Shown: positions 49,690 to 64,000, counted from the first letter of the stretch. The stretch: DNA of 64,000 bases from Microcebus murinus (GCF_040939455.1 NC_134116.1:73425900-73489899), one strand, 5' to 3'. The notes: generated by a model from the sequence alone, not told the origin. Numbers and translations: made by a program.

Positions 49690-50275
49690 CCTGGCTCTGA
49701 GTCTGTATTATCTATTGCTGCACAGCTGTACTGCCATAGGCCTGGTGGTGCCAAACGACATACATTTATTATCTGACAGTTTCTGCGGGTCAAGAGTCTC
49801 GGCGCGGCTAAGCTGGGCCCTCTGCTTTAGGACCTCTCTCAGTGCTGCAATCAGCACGCTGGCCTGGGCTGTGGTCTCATCTTTGGCTCAAGTGGGGAAG
49901 GGTCTTCTTCCAAGTTCACCTGGTTGTTGGCAGCATTCAGTTCCTTGTGGGCTGTCAGCTTGTGAGCCTCAATTTCTTGCTGCCTGTTACCTGGAGGCTA
50001 CCGTTAGTTTCTCGCCACGGGCGCTCTCCCCACATGGCTTGTTTCTTCAAAGCCAACAAAGGGTCCCCACGTGACACTCATCACAGGCTAGGGGAACATA
50101 ACCACACGCACGGAGTCACATGCGGCTTGCCACCTTTGCCACATCCTGTTGGTTGGAAGTAAGTCACGGGTCCCACTAAAACTCAAGGGGAGAGGGTGAC
50201 ATAAGGGCATGAATACCAGGAGTTGGGGACCACACGGGGTCTGTTTAGAGTTGCCTGCCACAGAGTCCCGGTCAG
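49690..50275 (-). mobile_element. MLT1-like MaLR LTR, minus orientation
   Basis: 'tctattgctgcacagctgta', 'catacatttattatctgaca', 'gtttctgcgggtcaagagtc', 'ccccacatggcttgtttctt', 'gccacatcctgttggttgga' and 'agtaagtcacgggtcccact' are antisense features of mid-age MLT1 LTRs. The subfamily is uncertain. Confidence 0.6.
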
Positions 50276-50477
50276 ACGTGTGCATCACACACATCTTCTC
50301 CAGCCTACAACTTGCTTTTTCCTCTTCTTTGACAGGAAAAAAAAAAGGTTTTTACTTAAAATAAAATCAGACATCCATTTCTTATTTTATGGAGAGTGCT
50401 TTTTACGACCTGTTTACATAATTCATTGCCCACCTAAGATCACGAAGATACTCTTCTAGTCTAGCTTCCTTACAGAC

Positions 50478-50671
50478 CAGGGTTTCTCAACCTTGGCAGT
50501 ATTGACATTTGGGGCTAGATAATTCTTTGTCGTGGGGGCCTCCCCTGTGCACCACAGGGTGTTTAACAGCATCTCTGGCCATCGGGTGCCAGCAGCACCT
50601 CCTCTCCAGTTGTGACAACCCAAAACCTTGCCAAATGTCTCCTGGGGCCAAAGGCCTCAAGTTGAAAACTG
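50478..50671 (+). mobile_element. hAT-Charlie-type MITE with 8-bp target duplication
   Basis: 'cagggtttctcaaccttggc' at the start and 'caagttgaaaactg' at the end form inverted repeats. Internal 'ggctagataattctttgtcg', 'cagggtgtttaacagcatct' and 'ccaaatgtctcctggggcca' match a common mammalian hAT MITE. The flanks ttacagac (50470-50477) and ttccagat (50672-50679) agree at 6 of 8 bases. Confidence 0.88.
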
Positions 50672-50734
50672 TTCCAGATGCTTTACAGCTGAATCATTCA
50701 ATATGATGTTTATAATCCATCAAAGTTAACTGCT

Positions 50735-52860
<2,126 letters not shown>

Positions 52861-53149
52861 AAGCTATGTTACTAGACACATTCAAAATTAGGATGGTTAT
52901 GTCTTTCTGTTAAATTGTCCCTTTTACAGTTATGAAACATTGCCCTTCTGGCCTCAAAATATTGTGAAATAAGTGAATAAAGTTAAAACATGAGCTAAAT
53001 CAGCACCAGAAACAAAGCCTTGACTTTATTCCACAGATCAGAGGAAAACACTTCTGCAGGCGACATGTTTGTGGAAGGCCTGGGAGCATGGAGCAACAGC
53101 ACCTAGTATGGGCCAGTTCTGCAAAGACAGCAGGGAAAGAAAAGGGGCA

Positions 53150-53205
53150 TCCCTGAATGTCTGGCACATGGTGAGTGTCTAATAAACAGTTGCTGGAAAC
53201 CTACT
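53150..53205 (+). repeat. Short MIR/L2 3' end fragment
   Basis: 'tgtctggcacatggtgagtg' then 'tctaataaacagttgctgg' matches the shared 3' end of MIR and L2. Confidence 0.55.
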
Positions 53206-53959
53206 GATAGACTTATTTATTCCATAGAAATGACATCTACGATTATAAATGGAAAACAACAGAAACATTCTTACAAATGTCACCTATGTTAATTTTTGAG
53301 GAGATATGCATAAATAATTATTATGGCTATGGATATGGGAACACTAAAGGTTTTCAAAGAGCACTGATATTTACATACCCAAGCGTGGCATCACTGGTAG
53401 CCTAGCATGCTAACGTCTCACGTACCCAAGTATTCAAAAGAAAGGCTATTTTTGTGTCTGAATCTCTGATTTGGCTGCAAGATGTAAAAATGCTACACAG
53501 ACAACTTGCTTTGGCTATATCATCAGAAACGGCTTAAAAACAAAAACGACATTCCAGTTATTCCACACATACATCCTTGATGTTCACATCCCTAGGCTAA
53601 AAAATAGCCATTTGGAAGGAAATCCCTATTTAAGAGCAAAGGAAATACGAATAGAACAATATCTGTCCTGGAAAGGTCAGACTCAGAATTGAGTTCCTTA
53701 GATATGGGAATCCGTTCTAAAATAACATCCCTGATTTTTTATTTAATAAAACACGATGGCTCCATCAACTTTGCATAAACAAAGTTTTCAACTTTTGATG
53801 GTTTTCTCTTAAAAGGGTAGCTTTTAATTAATTTTTCTCTCTTAAAACTGTATTTACTAGAGTTGTCAACTTTTTCCTCTGATTTCGTTCATTCCTTTCC
53901 CATCCTCCCCTCTCCGCTCTAGCCTGAACTAGCGAACACAACATTCGAGAAATTGCAAG
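53206..53959. other. Unique sequence
   Basis: No exon or repeat recognised. An AATAAA on the minus strand at 53743-53738 is a third possible end for B3GLCT. Confidence 0.45.
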
Positions 53960-53975
53960 CTTAGGCAAAGATCTT

Positions 53976-53981
53976 TTTATT
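53976..53981 (-). promoter_or_regulatory. Candidate distal poly(A) signal of B3GLCT
   Basis: AATAAA on the minus strand, followed downstream by the T/G-containing stretch complementary to 53941-53960. It would give a UTR of about 1.9 kb without the L1. It is chosen because the sequence to its right is unique and not obviously repeat-derived; use is unproven. Confidence 0.35.
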
Positions 53982-55490
53982 CGTGGTCAGGCTTACAGAG
54001 TTCCAAAAAGTAAACATAATTAACAAAACACCTATAAGTACCATGAGATGTGCTCCTGCGTCAGTAGAAGGCACTGATCATACTACAGAAGAAAACCTGA
54101 CATGGATCTTCATATACTGGTGCCGGACTCAAACCCACTAAGTGAGCATGCGGTCCTCTGAGTGGTGACAATTAGCCGGCAGAAGCAGAAGAACTGAAGA
54201 CCCTTTTCCACAGGTGCAGGCAGCCAGGGCCCTCCAGGAATAGTACTGTAGATGACAGGAAGGGGACTACCGTGGGAGCAATGACAACCACCCCAGCTGC
54301 AATGGCAGCAAAGCTGGGCTCTCCGAGGAAACCTGGTGGGATCCAGAGATCCTTCTGGTGCCTCCCATACAGCTGCTCCTCCCATTCCTAGGATGGGCCA
54401 CAAGATCCACCATCCCAACACTTACTTAATCCAATGGATTCCATTGTCATGGCAACACACATTGGTCCCTGTAGTTGCTGATTTGGAAAAATGGTAAATA
54501 CTCCTGCATCATATCTCAAATGAGTCATCTAAGCTGCAAAACAAATATGTTATTAAAAACCACAGAGGTACTTTTGGTGGTATGGCTTTTAACTCTGTGC
54601 TTGGCTACAGAAAGCATTATAAACAAAGTTAATGAATAGTGCTTTTAATAAAAAGAAAAGAAAAAGAGGAAAAACTACCAAAATTAGTTTAAAACATTTA
54701 AATTATATGCAAGTACCTTTACAAAACTGAATCACATAATTAAAAACATAATAAATATGAATACCTTTTATACATTAATACTGTGTTAAATTACTATATA
54801 TTAAAGATATAATTTGAAAATTAGAACTGTTTCAAAATACTATGTTCAAATTTCATTCTCTAAGAACCAGGAGAAATTGCCAGATCACCATGTTGTCCTT
54901 CCTCACGGGTTTGACGGCGCACTGAGGGAGTCCATTTTGGGTCAGGAGAGAGTCATCAGGTAATATTCAAAGAAGACTAGAGCGAAACATCAAGTCCAGA
55001 TTTAATTCACTGCCTGAGACTCACCTAGAGCTTGCTGAGTTGAATAAATCACATCAACGTTGTTTTAAAATACTGAGGCCACTATTTTCTGGCAACATCT
55101 GCTATACTTTTATGTTACAAGTAGGCCATAAAGATAGGCTTCAAAGAGAAACAGAACACAAATGAACTTCGAAAGAAATAGGAAGCTCTAGCAGATCTCT
55201 GTTCTCTTTTATGAGGCACAAAGAGCAAAAGAATAGATAAAACACAATCATGAGTATAGACTACAGGGGATTCCATATGTAGCCTCTCATGATGTTTTAT
55301 GAATGATCCTTAACATAGCATTACTCCTACTGAGTTCCCAGGAAATAATTTTCATCATCAATAATATGGTTTAAAAGTTCATCCCATTGGCAATGCCCAT
55401 GTCAAAGACTTTCACTCTTCTTTACATGTGTATAGAATAGACAGTCACATCTCTCCAGGCTCAAGCCCAACTGAACCTTCCATTACATTG

Positions 55491-55504
55491 AAGAAAGCAA
55501 ACAG
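55491..55504. repeat. Left target-site duplication of the full-length L1
   Basis: Fourteen bases directly before the L1 5' end, repeated with one mismatch (13/14) after its A-tail at 62169-62182. Removing the L1 and one copy joins the flanks directly. Confidence 0.85.
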
Positions 55505-57029
55505 GGGGAGGATCAAGATGGCGGACGAGAAACACTGCTAGACAAAGTGTCTCTGCAGAAAAGACAGATTCTAGCAGAAATTAGAAAAAAGAATCAAGAA
55601 GATGAGCATACAGCGGATGAGGGCCAGAAGGAGGGGTACCTGAGACCCCGGGAGACTCCACGGGAGGAGGTTGCGGAGGAGAACTGGAAGCTGAGACCAC
55701 CAGCGCAGCCCGGAGACCAGCAGGAAGGGTAGGTGGATCAGTCACCTTTCCCCTCCCCTGCATCCTGGACTGCCGGTGGGCTCCCCAGCGGGTGGAGAGA
55801 CCTGCGGATACCAGCCCAGAGACGGCCGCCGCCAGCTAGCGGTGAGCCTGTAGCAGACACAGCACCAGGCTCCCAAATCCTGCGGGCACCTCCATGTACA
55901 CAGACCCGAGCCACGCGGCAGGCGCCATATTGCCTCCTTCTCCCCTCCGCCAACCCTACCCGCGGCTGCCCAGAGAGACATTAGAGCCACCAGCCAGAGC
56001 CACCTCCAGGGAACAGGACCTTCCCTTTTGGGATCCTACAGCTGACTAAGGGGAACTCAGACTGCGAGCTCCCTATCAGCCAGCCCTCCCAGGTGCTGCT
56101 GACACGGTGATCCTAGGAGAACGGTGCAGACACTGAGGCTGAGACATAGACCCAGCTTGGGCTCCCTGTGGGTGAATTGGGACCTCTCCTCCCTGGTGGG
56201 GATACAGTTTGAACTCTGGGACCCGGAGGTCAGACCTGCAGACCACATCCAGTGCACTGAGCTCTCGCATTGCCCAGGGCACAGAAGGGATATACATGAA
56301 CAGCCTACTGAGGTGTGTGTGCCTCCAGGGTCAGATCAGTGTCCTAGAGGGCAACCCTCCTCCCAAAAGGAGGCCGTACGCCCAGCCCAGGTGGCGTTCC
56401 TGCGCAGGGAACCACACCGCCGGCATCACAGTCCGGGGAGGCCTGGTGGCGTGTGGCCTGGCCTGCTGGCAGAGGCCCAGGAGTAGCTGCGGAGTTGGGG
56501 AGGGTGGAAAGAAGTGAGGCCCGCTCCAGACTGCAGGTCTCAGACAGCCCCACCCCCACACGCAGACTTTCTGGCTGAGCGGGGCCATTCCAGCCCCTCC
56601 CTGACAGCTTTTCCTGGAAGCACAGAACTTTGACCCCTGCTAACGGCATTGGTGGTGCCTGAGGGCAGGCTTACCCAACCCAGCTCCCCCCAGACTCTCT
56701 CCTAACCAGCCCTCACTGAGGGGGAGAGAAGGACACACTTGGAAGTCCCAGGGCCTGACCGACCACCTAAGGCACTAGAGTGCCTCTCTACAGAAACAAG
56801 AGCTGATAAGAGGACACAAAAACAACATTGTAGCCTGTTCCTCCAAGCAAGCGCCACCTACTGACAGGGACAGCATCCTGCACAGCCTTTTCACGGCACC
56901 CACTGACTCATTCATTATACAGGGAGTGGTCGAATCTCACCCACAGACACCACCTACCGGCTCAGAAACTAAACAAGGCGTGTGAATACCCAAACAAAAA
57001 CCTAAAGAAAAAAACAACAACTGATCAAC
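55505..57029 (+). promoter_or_regulatory. L1 5' UTR with internal promoter
   Basis: About 1.5 kb of GC-rich sequence before ORF1, the place where L1 carries its internal RNA polymerase II promoter. CAAGATGGC at 55514-55522, about ten bases into the element, corresponds to the YY1 site that sets the L1 start in primates. Short open frames here (for example 56124-56486) have no recognisable product. Promoter activity today is unknown. Confidence 0.7.
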
Positions 57030-58034
57030 ATGGGAAGAAATCAGCGAAGGAACTCCGGAAATATGAAGAACCAAATGGAAAACACACCCCCAAAGAGGAG
57101 CACCAGACCTCTAGAAACGAACACCAACCCAAATCAGGCAACCAAAATGACAGAAGAGGAATTTCGTATGTGGATCATAAGAATGCTCACCGACCTGCAA
57201 GAACAACTCAATAACCAACACAAAGAAACCACAAAAAGCCTCCAGGACCTAGAACAAAAGTTCACTAAAGAAATAGACACAATGAAGAAAAGTTTAACCG
57301 AACTCCTGGAAATGAAGAATCAATTCAGGGAACTACAAAATACAGTGGAAAGTCTCAAGAACAGGGTAGATCAAACAGAAGAAAGAATCTCAGAGACTGA
57401 AGATAACACCCTCCAACTAAATAAAACAGTCACAGAGATAGAGCAGAGAAACAAGAGAAAAGAGCAAAGCCTACAAGAGATGTGGGACTATGTGAAGAAA
57501 CCTAATGTGAGGGTCATAGGGTTACCAGAAGGGGAAGAAGACAACACTCAAGGGTTGGACAAGCTATTTGAAGATATACTAGAGGAAAATTTCCCAGGCC
57601 TTGCTCAAAATCTCGATATACAAGTTCAAGAAGCTCAGAGGACCCCTGGGAGATTCAATGCAAACAGGAAGACGTCACGACATGCAATCACTAGACTGAT
57701 CAAAATATCAACTAAAGAGGCCTTTCTAAGAGCTGTAAGGCGAAAGAAGCAAGTAACATACAAGGGAATGTCAATTCGAATAACACCAGACTTCTCTAAT
57801 GAGACTTTACAAGCAAGGAGAGACTAGTGCCCCATTCTCACTCTTCTGAAACAAAACAATGCCCAGCCTAGAATCTTATTCCCTGCAAAACTAAGCTTCA
57901 TATATGAAGGAGAAACAAAGACATTCTCAGACAAGCAAAGTCGCAGAGAATTCACCGAGACAAGACCAGCCTTACAAGAAGTACTCAAAACAGTGTTACG
58001 CACGGAACACGATAATAAAAATTCACAAATATAA
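57030..58034 (+). pseudogene. L1 ORF1 (RNA-binding chaperone), one nonsense codon
   Basis: ORF1p is the trimeric RNA-binding protein that packages L1 RNA. The frame starts MGRNQRRNSGNMKNQ and has a long heptad-rich coiled coil at about residues 50-155, then the RRM domain starting around residue 158 with VRVIGLPEGEED. An in-frame TAG at 57825-57827 stops it after 265 residues. The same frame then runs on with recognisable C-terminal-domain sequence (ILFPAKLSF, then RPALQEVLK) to a TAA at 58032-58034, so the original protein would be about 334 residues. The break removes nearly all of the C-terminal domain needed for nucleic-acid binding. No frameshift is needed to explain it. Confidence 0.93.
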
Positions 58035-58073
58035 AAACAACCAAAACCCAAAGGTTAAAGGCCAGATAATAAA

Positions 58074-61000
58074 ATGGCTCAAGAGAGAAATCAAAGCAAC
58101 AACATCCAACTCAACAGAATGAACAATAATCTACCTTACCTATCAGTTCTCTCAATAAATATGAATGGCTTAAACTCTCCACTCAAGAGACATAGGCTGG
58201 CTGAATGGATAACAAAATACAGGCCAAGTATATGCTGTCTTCAGGAAACACATCTAACCTGCAAGGATGCATATAGACTAAAAGTAAAAGGGTGCAGATC
58301 AGTATTCCAGGCAAGTGGAAGCCAAAAGAGGGCTGGCGTGGCAGTTCTAATTTCAGACGATTTAGTTTTTAAACCAACAAAAGTAGTGAAAGACAAGGAG
58401 GGTCATTATATAATGGTGAAGGGCACTCATCAACAAGAAGAGATAACAATTTTAAATATATATGCACCCAACTTAGGTGCACCCAGTTTCATAAAGCAAA
58501 CCTTACTGGATCTAAGCAAATGGATTAATAGCAACTCTATATAATCACCAGAGATTTCAACACCCCACTGATGGCACAAGACAGATCCTCCAAACAGAAA
58601 ATTAATAAAGAAATAATGGTTTTAAACAAAACTCTGGAACAATTGGGTCTGACTGACATTTACAGGACATTCTACCGAACATCCACTGAATATACGTTCT
58701 TTTCATCAGCTCACGGGACATTCTCTAAGACTGACCATATCCTAGGGACACAAAGTAAATCTCAAGAAATTTAAAAAAATAGAAATCATACCATGTACCT
58801 TCTCGGATCACAGTGGAATAAAAGTAGAAATCAACCCTAACAGAAACTCACATTTCTACACAAAAATGTGGAAATTAAACAACCTGCTACTAAATGATTA
58901 CTTCATAAATGAAGACATCAACATGGAAATAAAAAAATTCTATGAACAAAATGACAATGGAGAGACAAGTTATCAAATCCTCTGGGACACAGCTAAAGCA
59001 GTTCTGAGAGGAAAGTTTATCTCCATAAATGCTTATAACCAAAAGTCAAAAAGATTACGAATAGACAATCTAATGAAACGACTCAAAGAGCTGGAAAAAG
59101 AAGAACAGACCAATTCGAAACCCAGCAGAAGAAGTGAAATCAACCAAATCAAATCAGAAGTAAACAAAATTGAAAACAGGGAAGCTATTCAGGAGATTAA
59201 TAAAACAAAAAGTTGGTTCTTTGAAAAAATAAATAAAATTGACACGCCATTGGCTAAGCTAATGAAAAGCAGAAAAGAGAAATCTCTAATAAGCTCCATC
59301 AGGAACAAATAAGGAGATATCACAACTGATCCCAAAGAGATACAAGATATAATTTATGAATACTACAAAAATCTTTATACACACAAACTGGAAAATGTGG
59401 AGGAAATAGACAAATTTCTAGAAACACACAGCCTCCCCAGGCTCAACCAGGAAGAAATAGATTCCCTGAACAGACAAATCTCAACAGCTGAAATAGAAAC
59501 AGCAATTAAAAATCTCCCTAAAAAGAAAAGTCCCGGTCCAGATGGTTTCACACCCGAATTTTACCATGCTTACAAAGAAGAACTAGTACCTATCTTGCAG
59601 AAACTATTCCACAACATCGAGAAGAACGGAAACCTCCCCGACACCTTTTATGAAGCGAATATTACTCTGATACCAAAACCAGGAAAGGATGCAACAAAAA
59701 AAGAAAACTACACACCAATATCCCTAATGAATACAGAGTCAAAAATTTTCAACTACATCTTAGCTAACCGAATCCAGACGCTTATGAAAAAATTAATCCA
59801 TCACGACCAAGTGGGCTTCATCCCAGGGATGCAGGGATGGTTCAACATACGTAAATCTATAAATGCAATTCGCCACATAAACAGAAGCAAAAACAAAGAC
59901 CACATGATTCTTTCAATAGATGCAGAAAAAGCTTTGGACAAAATTCAACACCCTTTCATGATACGAACACTTAAGAAAATAGGCATAGAAGGGACATACC
60001 TAAAAATGATACAAGCCATATATGACAGACCCATAGCCAACATCATACTCAATGGGGAAAAATTGAAAGCATTCCCACTTAGAACTGGAACCAGACAAGG
60101 CTGCCCACTATCTCCACTTCTGTTCAACATAGTGCTGGAAGTCCTGGCTACAGCAATCAGACAGGAAAGTGGAATTAAAGGTATCCAAATAGGGGCAGAA
60201 GAGATCAAACTTTCACTGTTTGCTGATAATATGATATTATATCTAGAAAACCCCAAAGATTCAACCAAGAAACTCCTGAACTGATGAATGAATTTAGTAA
60301 AGTCTCAGGATACAAAATCAATACACAGAAATCAGAGGCATTCATATACACCAATAACAATTTAATTGAGAACCAAATCAAAGACTCAATTCCCTTCACA
60401 ATAGCAACAAAGAAATTAAAGTACCTAGGAATATACTTAACCAAGGAGGTAAAAGACCTCTACAGGGAGAACTATGAAACACTGAGGAAGGAAATAGCAG
60501 AGGATGTAAACAGATGGAAATCCATACCATGCTCGTGGATCTGCACACTCAACATCATTAAAATGTCTATACTACCCAAACTGATCTACAGTTTCAATGC
60601 AATACCTATTAAAATCCCATCAGCATTCTTCACAGATATAGGAAAAATAATTTTACGCTTCGTATGGAACCAAAGAAGACCCCGAATATCAAAAGCAATT
60701 CTAGGCAACAAAAACAAAATGGGAGGCATTAATATGCCAGATATCAAACTATACTACAAAGCTGTAGTAATTAAATCAATCTGGTATTGGCACAAAAATA
60801 GAAATATTGACCAGTGGAACAGGTGTGAGAATTCTGATATAAAACCATCCTCATATAGCCATCTAATCTTTGACAAAGCAGACAAAAACATACGCTGGGG
60901 AAAAGAATCCCTTTTCAATAAATGGTGCTGGGAAAACTGGATAGCCACCTGTAGAAGGCTAAAACAGGACCCACACCTTTCACCTCTCACAAAAACCAAC

Positions 61001-61951
61001 TCACACTGGATAACAGACTTAAACCTAAAATATGAAACTATTAGAATTCTAGAGGAAAAAGTTGGAAACACTCTCCTAGACACTGGCCTAGGCAAAGAGT
61101 TTATGAAGAAGTCCCCAAAGGCAATCACAGCAGCAACAAAAATAAATAAATGGGACATGATCAAACTACAAAGCTTCTGCACAGCCAAAGAAACAGTCAT
61201 GAAAGTAAACAGACAACCTACAGAATGGGAGAAAATTTTTGCATCCTACGCATCCAATAAGGGACTGATAACTAGAATATACTTAGAACTCACCAAAATC
61301 AGCAAGAAAAAATCAAATAACCCTATTAAAAAGTGGGCAAAGGACTTGAACAGAAACTTTTCTAAGGAAGACAGAAGAATGGCCAACAAACATATGAAAA
61401 AATGCTCAACATCTGTAATCATCAGGGAAATGCAAATCAAAACCACAATGAGATATCACTTAACTCCAGTGAGAATGGCCTTTATCAAACAGTCTCCAAA
61501 CAATAAATGCTGGCGTGGATGCGGAGAGAGAGGAACACTCCTACACTGCTGGTGGGAGTGCAAACTAGTTCACCCTCTGTGGAAAGCAATATGGAGATAC
61601 CTTAAAGCGATACAAGTGAATCTACCATTTGATCCAGTAATCCCATTACTGGGCATCTACCCAAAAGATCCAATGACACTCTACAAATAAGACACCTGCA
61701 CTCGAATGTTTATAGCAGCACAATTCATAATCGCAAGGCTGTGGAAACAGCCCAAGCGTCTATCAATCCAAGAATGGATTAATAAAATGTGGTATATGTA
61801 TACCATGGAGGACTATTCAGCTCTAAGATACAACAGTGATATAGCACATCTTGTATTTTCCTGGTTAGAGCTGGAACCCATACTATTAAGTGAAGTTTCC
61901 CAAGAATGGAAAAACAAGCACCATATATACTCACCAGCAAATTGGTATTAA
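58074..61951 (+). pseudogene. L1 ORF2 (endonuclease / reverse transcriptase), multiply broken
   Basis: Remains of the roughly 1290-codon ORF2. The apurinic-type endonuclease comes first, with SINMNGLNS, LQETHL, NIYAPN, then DFNTPL and SDHS near 58800. The reverse transcriptase follows ([15 protein letters not shown] near 59520, [14 protein letters not shown] near 60090). The C-terminal zinc-knuckle-like CX3CX7HX4C lies at 61508-61561. Lesions: a one-base loss near 58542, a one-base gain in the G run at 58745-58747, TAA at 59310-59312, a one-base loss near 60279, and TAA at 61688-61690. The catalytic FADD box reads FADN (AAT at 60228-60230), so the second metal-binding aspartate is missing. 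A later ATG at 58119 is an alternative start closer to the conserved endonuclease. Confidence 0.93.
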
Positions 61952-62168
61952 CTGAGCAGCACCTAAGTGGACACATAGGTACTACAGTAATAGGGTATTG
62001 GGCAGGTGGGAGGGGGGAGGGGGGCGGGTATATACATACATAATGAGTGAGATGTGCACCATCTGGGGGATGGTAGTGCTGGAGACTCAGACTTGTGGGG
62101 GGAGGGGGGAAATGGGCATTTATTGAAACCTTAAAATCTGTACCCCTATAATATGCCAAAATAAAAAA

Positions 62169-62182
62169 AAGCAAGCAAACAG
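62169..62182. repeat. Right target-site duplication of the full-length L1
   Basis: Follows the A-rich L1 tail and matches 55491-55504 at 13 of 14 positions. The exact boundary with the tail is ambiguous by a few A bases. Confidence 0.85.
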
Positions 62183-62202
62183 GAGAAGGACTTCTGGCAC
62201 CA

Positions 62203-62208
62203 TTTATT
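62203..62208 (-). promoter_or_regulatory. Candidate proximal poly(A) signal of B3GLCT
   Basis: AATAAA on the minus strand (TTTATT on the plus strand) about 310 bases after the B3GLCT stop codon. Cleavage 15-25 bases further on would fall at about 62180-62190, which is the edge of the target-site duplication of the full-length L1 (62169-62182). Hexamers occur by chance, so use is unproven. Confidence 0.4.
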
Positions 62209-62514
62209 TTCCTGTGAGAGTTAGAATGCTGCTGTATCACAGCTTGGAATATGCACAGTAATCACTATGTGTGACAACAACTGCATAAGTCAAAAGCAAG
62301 TGATTTTTCCCTGAAAAAAAAAAAAAAAAAAACTATTTCCCCTTGACTCCTTTTCTTCCTCCATCAAAACATACCATAAACATAATTTCCACCTCAAGTC
62401 AGGAAGCGTCCGATGCCACATGGCCACACGAGCAGCATGAGCACAGCACAGTGGACGATGCCGCAGTCTCCAGCTCTGTTTCCTGCCCAAACCGTGCTCA
62501 GAGGCCACCGTGGT

Positions 62515-64000
<1,486 letters not shown>

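Larger units (their letters stand above)
55505..62168 (+). mobile_element. Full-length strepsirrhine L1, defective, with target-site duplication
   Basis: A complete LINE-1 of about 6.66 kb: 5' UTR 55505-57029, ORF1 57030-58034, a short spacer, ORF2 58074-61951, a 3' UTR with a G-rich tract (about 62005-62110), and an A-rich tail. It begins with the G-rich start and CAAGATGGC, as in intact primate L1s. It is flanked by 14-base direct repeats that differ at one position: aagaaagcaaacag at 55491-55504 and aagcaagcaaacag at 62169-62182. This shows insertion by target-primed reverse transcription. Both ORFs are broken (one stop in ORF1; stops, frameshifts and a catalytic substitution in ORF2), so it cannot move on its own. 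Good preservation of full length and of the duplication suggests a moderately young insertion. It lies antisense to B3GLCT. Confidence 0.95.
53960..62514 (-). other. B3GLCT: Inferred B3GLCT 3' untranslated region, split by an L1
   Basis: Everything to the left of the stop codon at 62515 that could be transcribed as 3' UTR. Two natural segments remain once the L1 is taken out: 62183-62514 next to the stop, and about 53960-55490 on the far side, together roughly 1.9 kb. A canonical AATAAA on the minus strand lies at 53981-53976, with an AATAAA also at 62208-62203 near the stop and another at 53743-53738. Which one is used cannot be read from sequence. The outer limit is inference; if the proximal signal is used, the true UTR ends near 62185 and the L1 is just outside it. 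Confidence 0.45.

Noticed and set aside
60284..61690. Separate 468-codon gene
   Set aside because: It is the second half of L1 ORF2, made to look separate by the one-base loss near 60279.

Overview
The window is nuclear DNA from a primate, most likely a strepsirrhine (lemur or galago/loris group). The Alu copies at 42826-43159 and 51140-51457 carry a duplicated middle section (a 'tagaaagaaattag' / 'aaatatatagaaaa' type linker) and a right arm ending 'gctgacgccacggcactca', which I know from strepsirrhine Alus. The youngest L1 (55505-62168) and the short L1 tail at 25120-25300 end in 'ataatatgc(c/t)(a/g)aaataaa', also typical of that lineage. There is no prokaryotic, organellar or viral gene content.

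Only one protein-coding gene is supported. The minus strand at 62515-62682 is the last coding exon of B3GLCT (beta-1,3-glucosyltransferase of the endoplasmic reticulum), ending in the retention signal REEL. 62683-64000 is its last intron. The 3' UTR should run leftwards from 62514. If the AATAAA at 53981-53976 (minus strand) is its distal poly(A) signal, the UTR continues to about 53960 and has been split by a complete 6.66-kb L1 inserted in the opposite direction. The rest (1-53,950) would then be intergenic DNA downstream of B3GLCT, which in human faces a gene-poor interval before RXFP2; that placement is inference from known human gene order.

Layout. 1-18 kb is AT-rich and made of unique sequence plus old repeats: MIRs, an ancient ORF2 fragment (2545-3245), two MLT1-type LTRs, an internally deleted L1M (7630-9905), an L1M 3' end interrupted by an MLT1A LTR (12640-13918), an MST/THE1-like LTR (17320-17685) and an L1M5-like 3' UTR. 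19.0-23.3 kb and 25.7-32.6 kb are strongly GC- and CpG-rich without a recognisable gene. The first holds a 3 x 126-bp minisatellite and a hAT MITE with a target duplication. 32.7-37 kb carries MIR, L2 and L1M pieces. 37-46 kb is mostly unique, with one long unexplained open frame (39765-40430 minus). 48.6-52.9 kb is a stack of antisense ancient L1 with MER20, hAT and Alu insertions, plus an MLT1-like LTR. 54-64 kb is the B3GLCT end and the full-length L1.

No operon, CRISPR array, tRNA or rRNA gene was found, and I see no evidence of a new multi-gene system. The most informative points are the antisense full-length L1 inside the inferred B3GLCT 3' UTR next to a proximal poly(A) signal, the L1's catalytic-site substitution, and the codon-multiple minisatellite that creates long artificial open frames on both strands.
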